Source: Methylophilaceae bacterium (GTDB lineage Bacteria > Pseudomonadota > Gammaproteobacteria > Burkholderiales > Methylophilaceae). From it: a stretch of 64,000 bases of DNA. The notes beneath the pieces are model-generated. The model saw only the letters and a program-made list of their open reading frames with translations. It was not told the DNA's origin and did not search any database. The stretch covers positions 124,001-188,000 of the forward strand of contig JABFRO010000001.1 in the NCBI GenBank assembly GCA_013141125.1. The letters run 5' to 3'. This document shows, piece after piece, positions 40,263 through 49,607 of this stretch; within the stretch, counting starts at the first letter, position 1; the number at the start of each line of letters is the position of its first letter. The position numbers were made by a program, and so were the translations under genes.

Positions 40263-41420
40263 ATGAAACCTATCATTATCATCGGTAGCGGTTTGGCTGG
40301 TTACGGCGTGGCGCGCGAGTTGCGCAAACTGGATAAACTCATGCCTTTGCTCATTGTCACGCGCGATCATGGTGATGCCTACTACAAGCCCGCGCTTTCT
40401 GCCGCACTTAGCCAAGACAAATCACCGGAGGATTTAATTACGGCCAATGTTAATAAAGCCTCGCAGGATTTTAATGCCACTATTTTGTATCAGACTACGG
40501 TGCGTAACATTGATACAGCGTTAAAACTGGTGGTCACTGACAAGGGTAGCTTTGAATATCAGTCTCTGGTTTTGGCACTGGGAGCTGAAGTCATACGTTT
40601 GAAGCTGGAAGGGGATGGTGCGGATGACGTGATTTCAGTGAATGATTTATGGGATTACAAGCGCTTTCGCGAGGCCTTGCTTGGTGCCGAACGCATTGCC
40701 ATTTTAGGTTCCGGGCTTATAGGCTGTGAATTTGCCAGTGATTTGATAGGTAAAGGATTTAAAGCCGACGTGATCGGCATGACAGAACAGCCACTCATGC
40801 CCTTGATTCCCGCCGCTGCTGGCGAGGTGTTAAATAAGCGCTTTAGCGAAAAGGGTGTAAGTTGGCATCTGGAGCGTAAAGTGACCAGCGTTATGCGTAG
40901 CACGTCAACATCAGAAAAAGCGCTCAACGTCATACTGGATAACGGCGATGTGATAAATGCCGACATCGTGCTTTCCGCCGTAGGTTTGCGTGCGCGCACC
41001 ACCTTGGCAGCGGAGGCCGGCATTACGGTAAACCGAGGCATCGTGGTCGATGATTATCTGCGCACCAGTGCCGCCGATGTCTATGCGCTGGGTGATTGCA
41101 TAGAAATTAATGGTCAAACGTTACCTTATGTTTTGCCCATCATGCACGCATCAAGAGTAATAGCCAAAACTCTGGCCGGTCAGCCAACCCCGGTCGTGTT
41201 TCCACCTATGCCCGTAACCATTAAAACACAAGGTTATCCAATATTGGTTTTACCCGCACCTATGGGTGTAGCGGGTGAATGGAAATTGCTGGAAGACGAC
41301 AATGGCTTGAAGATGGGGTTTGTGGATCAAGAAAACAAACTACTCGGTTTTGTGCTGACAGAAGGACAAATCACGCAACAAGCGGCTATGGTGGCTCAAT
41401 TGGGACATTCTTTAGAGTAA
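40263..41420 (+). CDS. rubredoxin-NAD(P)+ reductase-type flavoprotein
   Basis: 385 aa from ATG 40263 (AAGGA upstream). FAD motif IIIGSGLAGYGVARELR at the N-terminus, NAD motif AILGSGLIGCEFAS in the middle, and FAD-binding DVYALGDCIE. The C-terminal domain fits AlkT-like rubredoxin reductases. Its position right after two rubredoxins supports NADH-to-rubredoxin transfer. Rubredoxins can serve alkane monooxygenase or oxygen/peroxide detoxification; no hydroxylase or rubrerythrin is in the window. Confidence 0.9.
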   Translation: MKPIIIIGSGLAGYGVARELRKLDKLMPLLIVTRDHGDAYYKPALSAALSQDKSPEDLITANVNKASQDFNATILYQTTVRNIDTALKLVVTDKGSFEYQSLVLALGAEVIRLKLEGDGADDVISVNDLWDYKRFREALLGAERIAILGSGLIGCEFASDLIGKGFKADVIGMTEQPLMPLIPAAAGEVLNKRFSEKGVSWHLERKVTSVMRSTSTSEKALNVILDNGDVINADIVLSAVGLRARTTLAAEAGITVNRGIVVDDYLRTSAADVYALGDCIEINGQTLPYVLPIMHASRVIAKTLAGQPTPVVFPPMPVTIKTQGYPILVLPAPMGVAGEWKLLEDDNGLKMGFVDQENKLLGFVLTEGQITQQAAMVAQLGHSLE

Positions 41421-41535
41421 GCTGCCCGTTTGCAATGCAGTCCAAGCGTTATTTGCACACACATGTATTCCCCGCATTGCATATAGGCGAGCTTGCTGAT
41501 CCAATTGATTTTATTAAAACTGAGGAGGGTGGGTT

Positions 41536-42588
41536 TTGGCAACCTATGATATTGAAGTAATCACACAAGATGGCGCTTCAGTGCATGTGCAATGTACAGA
41601 AAATGAAGATGTAATTACAGCGAGCTTGCGTCAGAATGTTATTTTGATGTCTTCATGCCGCGAAGGTGGTTGCGGAACGTGCAAAGCTGATTGTACTAAT
41701 GGTGATTACGAATTGGATCGCAATTTGCAAGCATTGCCACAAGAGGAGGAAGAGCAAGGTGTTGTATTGCTTTGCAGTTGCTATCCACGTTCGGATATGA
41801 CGGTAGAGTTGCCTTATACCGCAGAGCGCATTTCCTACACAACCGTTGATCGCGAATTTTCAGCGGAAATTATCAGCATAACCCCTATCGCACCTAATGT
41901 TATTCAGTTGGTTTTACGCCGTTCACGCAAAGATGACGGTAGCACTTATGCGGCTATTTTTGAACCAGGTCAATTCTTTGATATTGAAATCCCTGGTACA
42001 GATATTTGGCGCTCATTCTCTCCCTGTAGTTTACCGAATGCCGATGGCGATTTTGAATTTTTGATTCGTGTATTGCCAGATGGCAAGTTCTCGAATTTCA
42101 TGAAAAATGATGCCAAGCCTGGCATGCTGGTTAATGTGCGCGGCTCTTCCGGTAACTTCTACTTGCATAACAACGGGTTGCAGCCACGTTACTTTCTGGC
42201 AGGCGGCACGGGTCTGTCACCTGTGATGTCTATGCTACGTCAAATGCATGAACGTGGTGACCCGAATGAAGCGCGTCTGTATTACGGCGTAAACAAGCCG
42301 GAAGAGATTTTTTATGCGGATGAAATTGCGGCATTAGCCAAGAAAATGCCTAATCTGACAGCGCAAATCTGTGTTTGGCATGCGGAAGAAGGCTGGACGG
42401 GTGCTAAAGGCAATGTCGTTGAAATCTTGAAGAGTGATCTTGAAGCCAGCGGTGCCAAGCCGGATATGTATCTATGTGGCCCCCCCGGTATGGTGGATGC
42501 GACTAATCAGATGTGTGATGGATTGAGTATCCCACGAGATAAGGTTTGCAGCGAAAAGTTCCTGGCCAGCGGATCATCCGGCGGGTAA
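41536..42588 (+). CDS. MmoC-like [2Fe-2S]/FAD oxidoreductase (orphan monooxygenase reductase)
   Basis: 350 aa. An N-terminal plant-type ferredoxin domain has Cys41, Cys46, Cys49 and Cys80 (C-x4-C-x2-C-x30-C). It is followed by a flavin domain (RSFSPCSLP) and an NADH domain (AGGTGLSPV, LCGPPGM). From memory, the EDVITASLRQN, MSSCREGGC and QALPQEEEEQG segments follow Methylococcus MmoC closely. No MMO hydroxylase genes are in the window. The start is TTG 41536 with GAGGAGG 7 bp before it, and no other in-frame start fits. The partner could be a distant monooxygenase or a lipid/fatty-acid desaturase-like enzyme. Confidence 0.85.
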   Translation: MATYDIEVITQDGASVHVQCTENEDVITASLRQNVILMSSCREGGCGTCKADCTNGDYELDRNLQALPQEEEEQGVVLLCSCYPRSDMTVELPYTAERISYTTVDREFSAEIISITPIAPNVIQLVLRRSRKDDGSTYAAIFEPGQFFDIEIPGTDIWRSFSPCSLPNADGDFEFLIRVLPDGKFSNFMKNDAKPGMLVNVRGSSGNFYLHNNGLQPRYFLAGGTGLSPVMSMLRQMHERGDPNEARLYYGVNKPEEIFYADEIAALAKKMPNLTAQICVWHAEEGWTGAKGNVVEILKSDLEASGAKPDMYLCGPPGMVDATNQMCDGLSIPRDKVCSEKFLASGSSGG

Positions 42589-42593
42589 CTTGG

Positions 42594-42617
42594 AAGGGTG
42601 CTGAATGCACCTTTTTT
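42594..42617 (+). terminator. intrinsic terminator after MmoC-like gene
   Basis: 8-bp stem AAGGGTGC/GCACCTTT with one G-U pair, loop TGAAT, and a T6 run. It closes the rubredoxin-MmoC-like transcription unit. Confidence 0.8.
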
Positions 42618-42777
42618 ACTGTGCTACTTTTTCATTTTTCCGTTTATTTTACGCTGGACTTTGTTGACCTTGATTTATTCAACAAAAAATCCACACCAGT
42701 TGATTGCGGTACTAAACAGCAAAGAAGTTCGGCTTAAATGGGGGGCATCGGCATTCAACACGGCAATCATAAATAAA

Positions 42778-42800
42778 ATGAGCCGCTTGAAGCGGCTCAT
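42778..42800 (-). terminator. terminator downstream of ferredoxin
   Basis: 9-bp stem ATGAGCCGC/GCGGCTCAT with a TTGAA loop, followed on the minus strand by TTTATTTATG. It lies 29 bp past the ferredoxin stop. Confidence 0.7.
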
Positions 42801-42829
42801 CAGGTCTTATTAATCGCTATGCTTGTGCG

Positions 42830-43153
42830 TTATTCAACCAGCAACGCACGTTTACCCGTCACGCCATTTTGGCTATCGGCATCAGGTAGCGAATCTTTCT
42901 TGGTGGTGATGGTTGGCCAGATAGTGGCCAAGCGTGCATTAAGTGCAATGTATTCCTGTTGGTCGGCCGGTACATCATCTTCTGCAAAAATGGCTTCTGC
43001 CGGGCATTCGGCCACGCAAAGCGTGCAGTCAATGCATTCGTCGGGGTTGATTGCCAGAAAATTGGGGCCTTCGACAAAGCAATCCACCGGACATACGTCT
43101 ACACAATCGGTATATTTGCATTGAATGCAGTTTTCAGTCACAACATAAGTCAT
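42830..43153 (-). CDS. fdxA: 7Fe ferredoxin FdxA
   Basis: 107 aa. The N-terminal half has C-x2-C-x4-C-x3-C type clusters ([17 protein letters not shown]) and [15 protein letters not shown], binding a [3Fe-4S] and a [4Fe-4S] cluster. C-terminal extension matches the FdxA/ferredoxin I group. Cytoplasmic low-potential carrier; it may supply sulfite reductase encoded upstream on the same strand, though this is only proximity. Confidence 0.92.
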   Translation of the reverse strand: MTYVVTENCIQCKYTDCVDVCPVDCFVEGPNFLAINPDECIDCTLCVAECPAEAIFAEDDVPADQQEYIALNARLATIWPTITTKKDSLPDADSQNGVTGKRALLVE

Positions 43154-43251
43154 TTTTTAGTCCTTTTATAAAGCTTTGCTTCAGATGAGTTTATTGGGTT
43201 AAATTGAATGGTTGTACTATTTTAATTGATTTTGGGCTGTGGTAAAAAGCT

Positions 43252-44553
43252 TTAATTTTGTATCATGCCCGCACCCACCGTATTGTTGGTGGCTTCGTCG
43301 ATCACAATAAAAGCCCCGGTGGCGCGATTGCTGATGTAAGTATCAACCATCAGGGGTTGCGCCAGTTTAAAGCTGACGCGCGCTATGTCGTTCATCGCCA
43401 GACTGCCTTCAGCGGGTAATTCTTCGAGTGTATTCACATCCACTTTATAGCTGATATTGGCCACCTTGGCTTTGGATTCACGCGTGGTATGGCGAATGAT
43501 ATAGGTGCGCGCCAGTGATAGCGGTGTTTCCGACAGCCAGCAGACAAAGGCTTCGATTTGTTTAACCGGCTCAATGGTGCTGCCGGTTTTTACAATCATG
43601 TCACCACGCGAGGTGTCGATTTCATCTTCCAGTAGTAAGGTTACACTTTGTTCGGTCTGTGCGCTTGGCAACTGGGTTGCGCCTAATTGTATGGCTTTGA
43701 TTTTTGATTGGTAGCCGTTGGGTAATACCGTCACCGCATCACCAACGGCAATATCGCCGCTTTCTATGCGCCCCATAAAGCCTCTGAAATCATGCAAGTC
43801 ATGGTCGTCGGATGCGTGTGGACGGCAAACAAATTGCACGGGGAAGCGGAATTCTTCCGATTGCTCGGTATGCGCGGCGGGGGCTTTTTCCAGCATTTCC
43901 AGTAGTGTTTCGCCGCTATACCAAGGCATGGCATCCAGCCTATCCACCAGCATATCGCCATTGAGTGCAGACATTGGGATAAAGCGAATATCATGGCCTT
44001 GGGCGATTTTGCTTTGCGCCAAACCGATTTCATGGGCAAAGGCCAGGTAATCAGCACAAATTTTGTCATAAACCGCCTGGTCGTAATTCACCAAATCCAT
44101 TTTGTTGACGGCCACCACAATATGCGGAATGCCGACCAGATGCGCCAGATAACTATGGCGGCGCGTTTGTGTGAGCACACCACGGCGCGCATCAATCAGA
44201 ATAATGGCCAGATTGGCGGTGGAGGCGGCGGTGACCATATTGCGTGTGTATTGCTCATGCCCCGGGGCATCGGCAATGATGTATTTGCGGGTGCCAGTGC
44301 TGAAGTAGCGATACGCCACATCTATGGTAATACCTTGCTCGCGCTCGGCTTGCAGGCCGTCGGTGAGCAAGGACAAATCAACGACATCCAGACCACGTTT
44401 ATTGGAAGTGCGTGTGATTTGCGTCAGGGTGTCGGCGAGTATGGTTTTGGTGTCGAACAGCAAGCGACCGATAAGGGTACTTTTGCCGTCATCCACCGAG
44501 CCGCAGGTCATGAAACGTAATAGGGAATCCTTTTGTATTGTTGTATTACTCAT
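43252..44553 (-). CDS. cysN: sulfate adenylyltransferase subunit 1 (GTPase)
   Basis: 433 aa. GTP-binding motifs GSVDDGKSTLIGRLLFD, DAPGHEQY and NKMDLV, then EF-Tu-like beta-barrel domains. It couples GTP hydrolysis to APS formation with CysD. No fused APS kinase (CysC) domain. Its ATG overlaps the cysD stop (TAATG). Last gene of the sulfate operon. Confidence 0.96.
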   Translation of the reverse strand: MSNTTIQKDSLLRFMTCGSVDDGKSTLIGRLLFDTKTILADTLTQITRTSNKRGLDVVDLSLLTDGLQAEREQGITIDVAYRYFSTGTRKYIIADAPGHEQYTRNMVTAASTANLAIILIDARRGVLTQTRRHSYLAHLVGIPHIVVAVNKMDLVNYDQAVYDKICADYLAFAHEIGLAQSKIAQGHDIRFIPMSALNGDMLVDRLDAMPWYSGETLLEMLEKAPAAHTEQSEEFRFPVQFVCRPHASDDHDLHDFRGFMGRIESGDIAVGDAVTVLPNGYQSKIKAIQLGATQLPSAQTEQSVTLLLEDEIDTSRGDMIVKTGSTIEPVKQIEAFVCWLSETPLSLARTYIIRHTTRESKAKVANISYKVDVNTLEELPAEGSLAMNDIARVSFKLAQPLMVDTYISNRATGAFIVIDEATNNTVGAGMIQN

Positions 44554-45482
44554 TAGAAATACCCTTCTTTCTTGCGTTGTTCCATGGAGGCATCCGATGT
44601 TTGGTCATCCAAACGTGTTGCCCCCCGCTCGGTAATGGTGGAGGTGGCGGTTTCCAGTACAATTTTCGTGACCGTATCCGCATCTGAAACCACAGGTGCG
44701 GTGCAGCTAATATCGCCTACCGTTCTAAAACGCACTTGCATATTGATGATTTCTTCGCTCTCGCGGCTTGGGTTGGCAATTTCACCGCTGACCAATGGCA
44801 CATTCACCGGTACTATGGAGCCGCCACGTATGACCACATCGCGTTGATGTGCAAAGTAAATGCTAGGTAATTGTAAGTTCTCACGCTCTATGTATTGCCA
44901 CACGTCCATTTCTGTCCAGTTGGAAATAGGGAAAGCACGGATATTTTCGCCTTTGTGCGAACGTGCGTTGTAAAGATTCCACAGTTCCGGGCGTTGATTT
45001 TTGGGATCCCACTGACCAAATTCATCACGGAAACTCATGATGCGCTCTTTGGCACGGGCTTTTTCTTCATCGCGGCGCGCGCCGCCTATGCAGCAGTCAA
45101 AACCGAATTCTTCAATAGCTTCAAGCAGGGTGACTGATTGATGTTTGTTGCGTGATTCATCCGCTGATTTCAGCACCACGCTACCGCGTTTCATGGAATC
45201 CTCAACCGAGCGCACAATCAGGCGTTCGCCCAATTCAGCGGCGCGCTGGTCACGAAAAGCGATCACTTCCTGATAGTTGTGGCCGGTATCAATATGCATC
45301 AGCGGAAACGGAAAACGGCCGGGGCGAAATGCCTTTTCTGCCAAGCGCAGTATGCACAAAGAATCTTTGCCACCTGAGAATAATAAAACCGGGTTGCTGC
45401 ATTGCCCTGCAACTTCACGCAGAATATGAATGGCTTCGGATTCCAGCCAATCGAGGTGAGATAACGCTTTTTTTGTAGTCAT
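44553..45482 (-). CDS. cysD: sulfate adenylyltransferase subunit 2
   Basis: 309 aa, full length. PP-loop ATP pyrophosphatase motif LLFSGGKDSLCIL, and the HIDTGHNYQEVI and GGARRDEEKARAKER segments of CysD. It adenylates sulfate to APS. A hairpin lies between cysH and cysD. The preceding genes run the same direction. Confidence 0.96.
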   Translation of the reverse strand: MTTKKALSHLDWLESEAIHILREVAGQCSNPVLLFSGGKDSLCILRLAEKAFRPGRFPFPLMHIDTGHNYQEVIAFRDQRAAELGERLIVRSVEDSMKRGSVVLKSADESRNKHQSVTLLEAIEEFGFDCCIGGARRDEEKARAKERIMSFRDEFGQWDPKNQRPELWNLYNARSHKGENIRAFPISNWTEMDVWQYIERENLQLPSIYFAHQRDVVIRGGSIVPVNVPLVSGEIANPSRESEEIINMQVRFRTVGDISCTAPVVSDADTVTKIVLETATSTITERGATRLDDQTSDASMEQRKKEGYF

Positions 45483-45535
45483 TTAATTGGTTCTTTAAAA
45501 CGGTTTAGTTCACGTAAGCTGCACATGGCGGCAAT

Positions 45536-45564
45536 GGTGGGCAGGATAAGGCGTTTTGCCCACC
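45536..45564. repeat. hairpin in the cysH-cysD gap
   Basis: 8-bp stem GGTGGGCA/TGCCCACC with a 13-base loop. GGTGGGC/GCCCACC hairpins recur as short intergenic repeats in many proteobacteria (from memory). It may cause partial termination or stabilise mRNA within the operon. Confidence 0.5.
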
Positions 45565-45588
45565 CTGCAAGTTTTGGGAGAATAGGGT

Positions 45589-46359
45589 TTATTTCTTTAC
45601 ATGCAATCCGCATTCCTTGCTGCTTGGGTCTTCCCACCACCAGCGACCAGCGCGTATATCTTCACCTATGGCAATGGCGCGCGTGCAAGGCGCGCAACCT
45701 ATGCTTGGGTAAAACTGGTCATGCAGCGCATTATATGGTACTTCATGCAGGCGAATATAACCCCATATTTCTGCTTCACTCCAGTTACTTAAGGGGTTGA
45801 ATTTTTCCAAGTTGTTGCCTGCATCAAACTCGCGTTCTGGTAGTGTCGTTCTTGTTGTCGCTTGTGCGGCGCGCATACCCGTAATCCAGGCTTTTTTGCC
45901 TGCCAGCGCACGGCTCAATGGCTCTACTTTACGCATATGGCAGCAGGCTTTGCGCAAGTCTATGGATTCATAAAAGGCATTGATGCCATGGCTTTGTACA
46001 TAATTTTCGACTGTTTCCGAACGTGGAAAATATACTTTTAATTTTGTATTATATTTTCGCTCAACTGCGGCCATTAAATCGTAGGTTTCAGTAGGTAAAC
46101 GACCCGTATCCAGTGAAAAGATTTCAATCGGCAAAGCTGCACGCAAAATCACATCGGTGAGCACCATGTCTTCAGCACCAAAACTATTGGCAAAGGTAAC
46201 TTCCCGGTGGCTACCAAATTCTGTAACAGCGGTTTTGAGTAAGGCTATTACATCAGTATTCTTTGTAGCGATGCTGGCTTTTAGCGCATCGTTAAGTTCA
46301 GGTGTTGTTGCAGGATTAGTTGCTGACGACGGGCGCATCATGGTTACGCCAAAGGTCAT
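45589..46359 (-). CDS. cysH: assimilatory adenylylsulfate (APS) reductase, CysH family
   Basis: 256 aa. Besides the catalytic Cys250 in KECGLH, it has Cys139-Cys140 and Cys222/Cys225 (CAPC), the four ligands of a [4Fe-4S] cluster. This marks APS-type rather than PAPS-type reductases and agrees with the lack of a cysC kinase here. ATG overlaps the DUF934 stop (ATGA). It reduces APS to sulfite with thioredoxin. Confidence 0.94.
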   Translation of the reverse strand: MTFGVTMMRPSSATNPATTPELNDALKASIATKNTDVIALLKTAVTEFGSHREVTFANSFGAEDMVLTDVILRAALPIEIFSLDTGRLPTETYDLMAAVERKYNTKLKVYFPRSETVENYVQSHGINAFYESIDLRKACCHMRKVEPLSRALAGKKAWITGMRAAQATTRTTLPEREFDAGNNLEKFNPLSNWSEAEIWGYIRLHEVPYNALHDQFYPSIGCAPCTRAIAIGEDIRAGRWWWEDPSSKECGLHVKK

Positions 46360-46991
46360 GGTTTTAATTCCATAGTAGCGTTCCTGTTATAGCGTTTGAA
46401 CAGCGGCACTGGATTATCCACAGCACCTTGATAAGGCTCACTAAAATCTTTCAGGCTTTGTAGTGCGTCTTTTGCGGAACGATCAGCACGAATCAGAAAG
46501 CTATCAAATCCAGAACGTTTGAGAAAGAAAAGTTGATCGCGCAATACATCGCCCGTGGCACGCAGTTCATTTTTGTAACCGTAGCGGGTACGTAGCAACG
46601 TGCCTATGGAGAAAATACGGCCATCGGCGAAGCGTTCAACATGCACGGCAATCAACGGAAAAACATTTAAATCAGCTTGCGATTCGACCAAAGTTTCAAC
46701 CAGCTTGTGCGTTTCCATCCAGATGCCAAGCTCACCGGCTTTAAGGCGATCAGTAAACTCATCTTTGCGTACTAGCCAAACACTAAGCGGTATTAATATC
46801 TTGCCCGTGGCCGGGATAACCGTTTCAGCGATTTGATCCGCGTGAACGGTTTTTTCACCTGTCAGCTTGAACAGAACGACTTTGCCTGCTTGTTTGCGTT
46901 CAGGCTCGTGGGATGGCGGCAAAGTAACTTTTTGCCATTCATCCTCGATGATGCTGGCAGTGTTGCTGACGTATTTAATTAAGTTAGACAA
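46356..46991 (-). CDS. DUF934 protein of sulfite-reductase operons
   Basis: 211 aa from TTG 46991, which has AAGGA 8 bp upstream and opens MSNLIKYVSNTASIIEDEW. The alternative ATG 47018 (220 aa) has no Shine-Dalgarno. DUF934 proteins accompany cysI in many proteobacteria that lack the CysJ flavoprotein. They may help pass electrons to or assemble sulfite reductase; the biochemistry is unproven. IPLSVWLVRKDEF and GIWMETHKLVETL are recognisable. It overlaps cysI by 8 bp and cysH by 4 bp. Confidence 0.85.
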   Translation of the reverse strand: MSNLIKYVSNTASIIEDEWQKVTLPPSHEPERKQAGKVVLFKLTGEKTVHADQIAETVIPATGKILIPLSVWLVRKDEFTDRLKAGELGIWMETHKLVETLVESQADLNVFPLIAVHVERFADGRIFSIGTLLRTRYGYKNELRATGDVLRDQLFFLKRSGFDSFLIRADRSAKDALQSLKDFSEPYQGAVDNPVPLFKRYNRNATMELKP

Positions 46992-48654
46992 GACTGGTTT
47001 CCTTATTTGCGTATACATTGGCTTTGAAGGGGGCTGTGCCTATTCGTCTTACCGTGTCTATAAAACGTTCTTCCGGTGTGCGTTCTTGAATGTAAACATC
47101 AATCAGGCGTTGCACCACACTAGGCATTTCTTCGGCTGAAAATGCCGGGCCGATAACCGTGCCTATACTGGCATCATTGCCTTGCTTGCCGCCCAATGCC
47201 ACTTGATACCACTCGGAACCATCTTTATCCACACCCAAAATTCCGATGTGACCAATGCTGTGGTGACCGCAACCATTCATACAACCGGAAATGTTAAGTT
47301 CCAAGTCGCCAATATCATGCAGATAATCCAGATTGTCGAATTGATCTTGAATCGCCAGCGCAATCGGGATGCTTTTCGCATTGGCAAGCGAACAAAAATC
47401 ACCGCCAGGGCAGCAAATAATATCGGTCAACAGCCCTACATTAGGCGTTGCTAAGCCATGCGCACGGGCTTTTTCCCACAACGGAAACAAATCATCCAAG
47501 GCAACATCGGCAAGAATCAGATTTTGCTCGTGTGACACACGTAACTCGCCAAAACTATAGGCTTCAGCCAAATCGGCCACCACTTCCATTTGTTCGGAAG
47601 TAGCGTCTCCCGGAGCAATGCCGTGTGCTTTGAGTGATAGCGTTACGGCGCGATAACCCGCTTGTTTGTGCGCATGTACACTGCGTTTCACCCAGTTGGC
47701 AAATGCTTTATTGCTGGCAATCGCGGCTTCATAACTGGCACTATTAACCGACAAAGTAGCGTAAGGCATAGGCTCAAAGTGTTCTGAAACTCTGGCTAGC
47801 TCGGCTTGCGTAATAGTGTTTTGGCTATCTTTTAAATGCGCCCATTCTGCTTCAACCTGCTTGCTAAACTCTTCTATGCCCAGCGCTTTTACTAAAATTT
47901 TGATGCGCGCTTTATAAGCGTTATCACGGCGACCATGCAGGTTGTAAACGCGCACAATGGCTTCACAATAAGTGGGTGCGTGTTGCCATTCCAGATGTTC
48001 GCGTATCACGCTGCCCAAAATAGGCGTGCGACCCAAACCGCCTCCCACCCAAACCTTGATGGCCAGCTTTTGATTGGCATCCAGATAAAACTCCATGCCA
48101 ATATCGTGTGCCTGAACAATAGCGCGATCTTGTTTTGTGCCAGAAACGGCGATTTTGAATTTACGGGGAAGAAGCGCAAATTCAGGATGAAAAGTGCTCC
48201 ACTGACGTAGAATTTCGGCCATGGCGCGCGGATCAACCACTTCGTCGGGCGCAATACCTGCAAATTGGTCGGTAGTGATGTTGCGAATGCAGTTGCCGGA
48301 AGTCTGAATCGCGTGCATTTCAACCGTAGCCAATTCGGCCAGAATTTCTGGTGTATCTTCCAGCTTTGGCCAGTTTAATTGGCAATTTTGACGCGTGCTG
48401 AAGTGCGCATAACCTTTGTCGAAACGCCGTGCCAGATCACCAAGTTTACGTAACTGACGTGATGACAACATGCCATATGGCACCGCTATGCGCAACATGG
48501 GTGCTTGGCGCTGGATGTAAAGGCCATTTTGCAAACGCAACGGACGGAATTCTTCTTCAGTTAGTTCACCTGCCAAATAACGGCGTACCTGATCACGGTA
48601 TTGCGTTACGCGTTCATCTACAATTTGTTGATCTAGTTGATCGTATTTATACAT
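46984..48654 (-). CDS. cysI: sulfite reductase hemoprotein, CysI/nitrite-reductase family
   Basis: 556 aa with two ferredoxin-like half-domains and siroheme domains. The haem/4Fe-4S Cys are in ICCPGGDFCSLANAKS and ISGCMNGCGHH. STRQNCQLNW in the N-terminal part is the sulfite/nitrite reductase signature. No cysJ is nearby, so a ferredoxin-like donor is probable. Assimilatory nitrite reduction is the alternative, but the operon context supports sulfite. Confidence 0.93.
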   Translation of the reverse strand: MYKYDQLDQQIVDERVTQYRDQVRRYLAGELTEEEFRPLRLQNGLYIQRQAPMLRIAVPYGMLSSRQLRKLGDLARRFDKGYAHFSTRQNCQLNWPKLEDTPEILAELATVEMHAIQTSGNCIRNITTDQFAGIAPDEVVDPRAMAEILRQWSTFHPEFALLPRKFKIAVSGTKQDRAIVQAHDIGMEFYLDANQKLAIKVWVGGGLGRTPILGSVIREHLEWQHAPTYCEAIVRVYNLHGRRDNAYKARIKILVKALGIEEFSKQVEAEWAHLKDSQNTITQAELARVSEHFEPMPYATLSVNSASYEAAIASNKAFANWVKRSVHAHKQAGYRAVTLSLKAHGIAPGDATSEQMEVVADLAEAYSFGELRVSHEQNLILADVALDDLFPLWEKARAHGLATPNVGLLTDIICCPGGDFCSLANAKSIPIALAIQDQFDNLDYLHDIGDLELNISGCMNGCGHHSIGHIGILGVDKDGSEWYQVALGGKQGNDASIGTVIGPAFSAEEMPSVVQRLIDVYIQERTPEERFIDTVRRIGTAPFKANVYANKETSLV

Positions 48655-48683
48655 ATTTTAAGGTTCTTTAATTTTAAAACAAA

Positions 48684-49472
48684 TTATTTCAATACAAACT
48701 TCAGTCCAATGATAAGCAGCATGAGACCCAATGCGGGGCGTAGTATTTTATCAGGAATCTTTGCACTAAGATGGCTTCCTATCCAAATGCCTGGCAGAGA
48801 GCCTAATAGCAAGCTGCCCAAAAGTATAAAATTTACATTTCCCATACTCCAGTGCCCCGCACCTGCAAGCGCGGTGAGCGGAATAGCGTGGGCTAGATCA
48901 GTTCCTACTATTTTAACGGCGGGTAGACGTGGGTAAAGAAAAAACAAGGCAACTGTACCCAGTGCGCCAGCACCTACCGAAGAAAGTGTGACGAGAACGC
49001 CTAATACAACACCTGTAAGTATTGTGAAAATTGGTTGTATCTTACCAAAACGACCCTCGGCATTCTCTTCAGTGGGCGGCGGCGCGTGGCGTTGCAGGTA
49101 AGCGCGAATCATGACCGCAGCAGAGGTCAAAATAAGCGCGATGCCTAGACTGTAGGTGATAACTCCGGAAATATCCTTACTGTTTTGTTGCAAATAGCGC
49201 AGAATCCCTATGGTTAAAATAGAGGCAGGCAGGCTACCATAAGCCATTTGCCGTACAATTTTCCAGTTTACAGAGCCGTGTGTGCCGTGGTGTACCCATA
49301 CGCCACCCACTTTGGTGAGGGCAGCAAACAGTAAATCTGTACCTACTGCCGTGGCTGGTGAAAAGTTAAATAAGAAAACAAGTAAAGGCGTCATTAAGGA
49401 ACCGCCGCCTACGCCCGTTATACCAACTAAAATGCCGACCATAAAGCCGGAAAAAATGTATGCCAAATCCAT
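48684..49472 (-). CDS. TSUP/TauE-SafE-family transporter
   Basis: 262 aa with about eight membrane helices and the duplicated TSUP motif (GITGVGGGSLMTPLL and the later half VLVTLSSVGAGALGTVALFF). Family members move sulfite, sulfate or organosulfur compounds. It is first in the cys operon, which supports a sulfur oxyanion substrate. Its promoter region faces cysB across 135 bp. Confidence 0.88.
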   Translation of the reverse strand: MDLAYIFSGFMVGILVGITGVGGGSLMTPLLVFLFNFSPATAVGTDLLFAALTKVGGVWVHHGTHGSVNWKIVRQMAYGSLPASILTIGILRYLQQNSKDISGVITYSLGIALILTSAAVMIRAYLQRHAPPPTEENAEGRFGKIQPIFTILTGVVLGVLVTLSSVGAGALGTVALFFLYPRLPAVKIVGTDLAHAIPLTALAGAGHWSMGNVNFILLGSLLLGSLPGIWIGSHLSAKIPDKILRPALGLMLLIIGLKFVLK

Positions 49473-49607
49473 GAGTTGTCTCGTAAGGTTTAGAAATTAA
49501 TTCAACTTTCAATTTTAACAGCCTTGGTGATGTAGCTTTAATACTATGTTATTCTATATTTATCTGTTTTACTTATAAGGCTGTAGCCAAGGACTGGTGC
49601 AATTATC

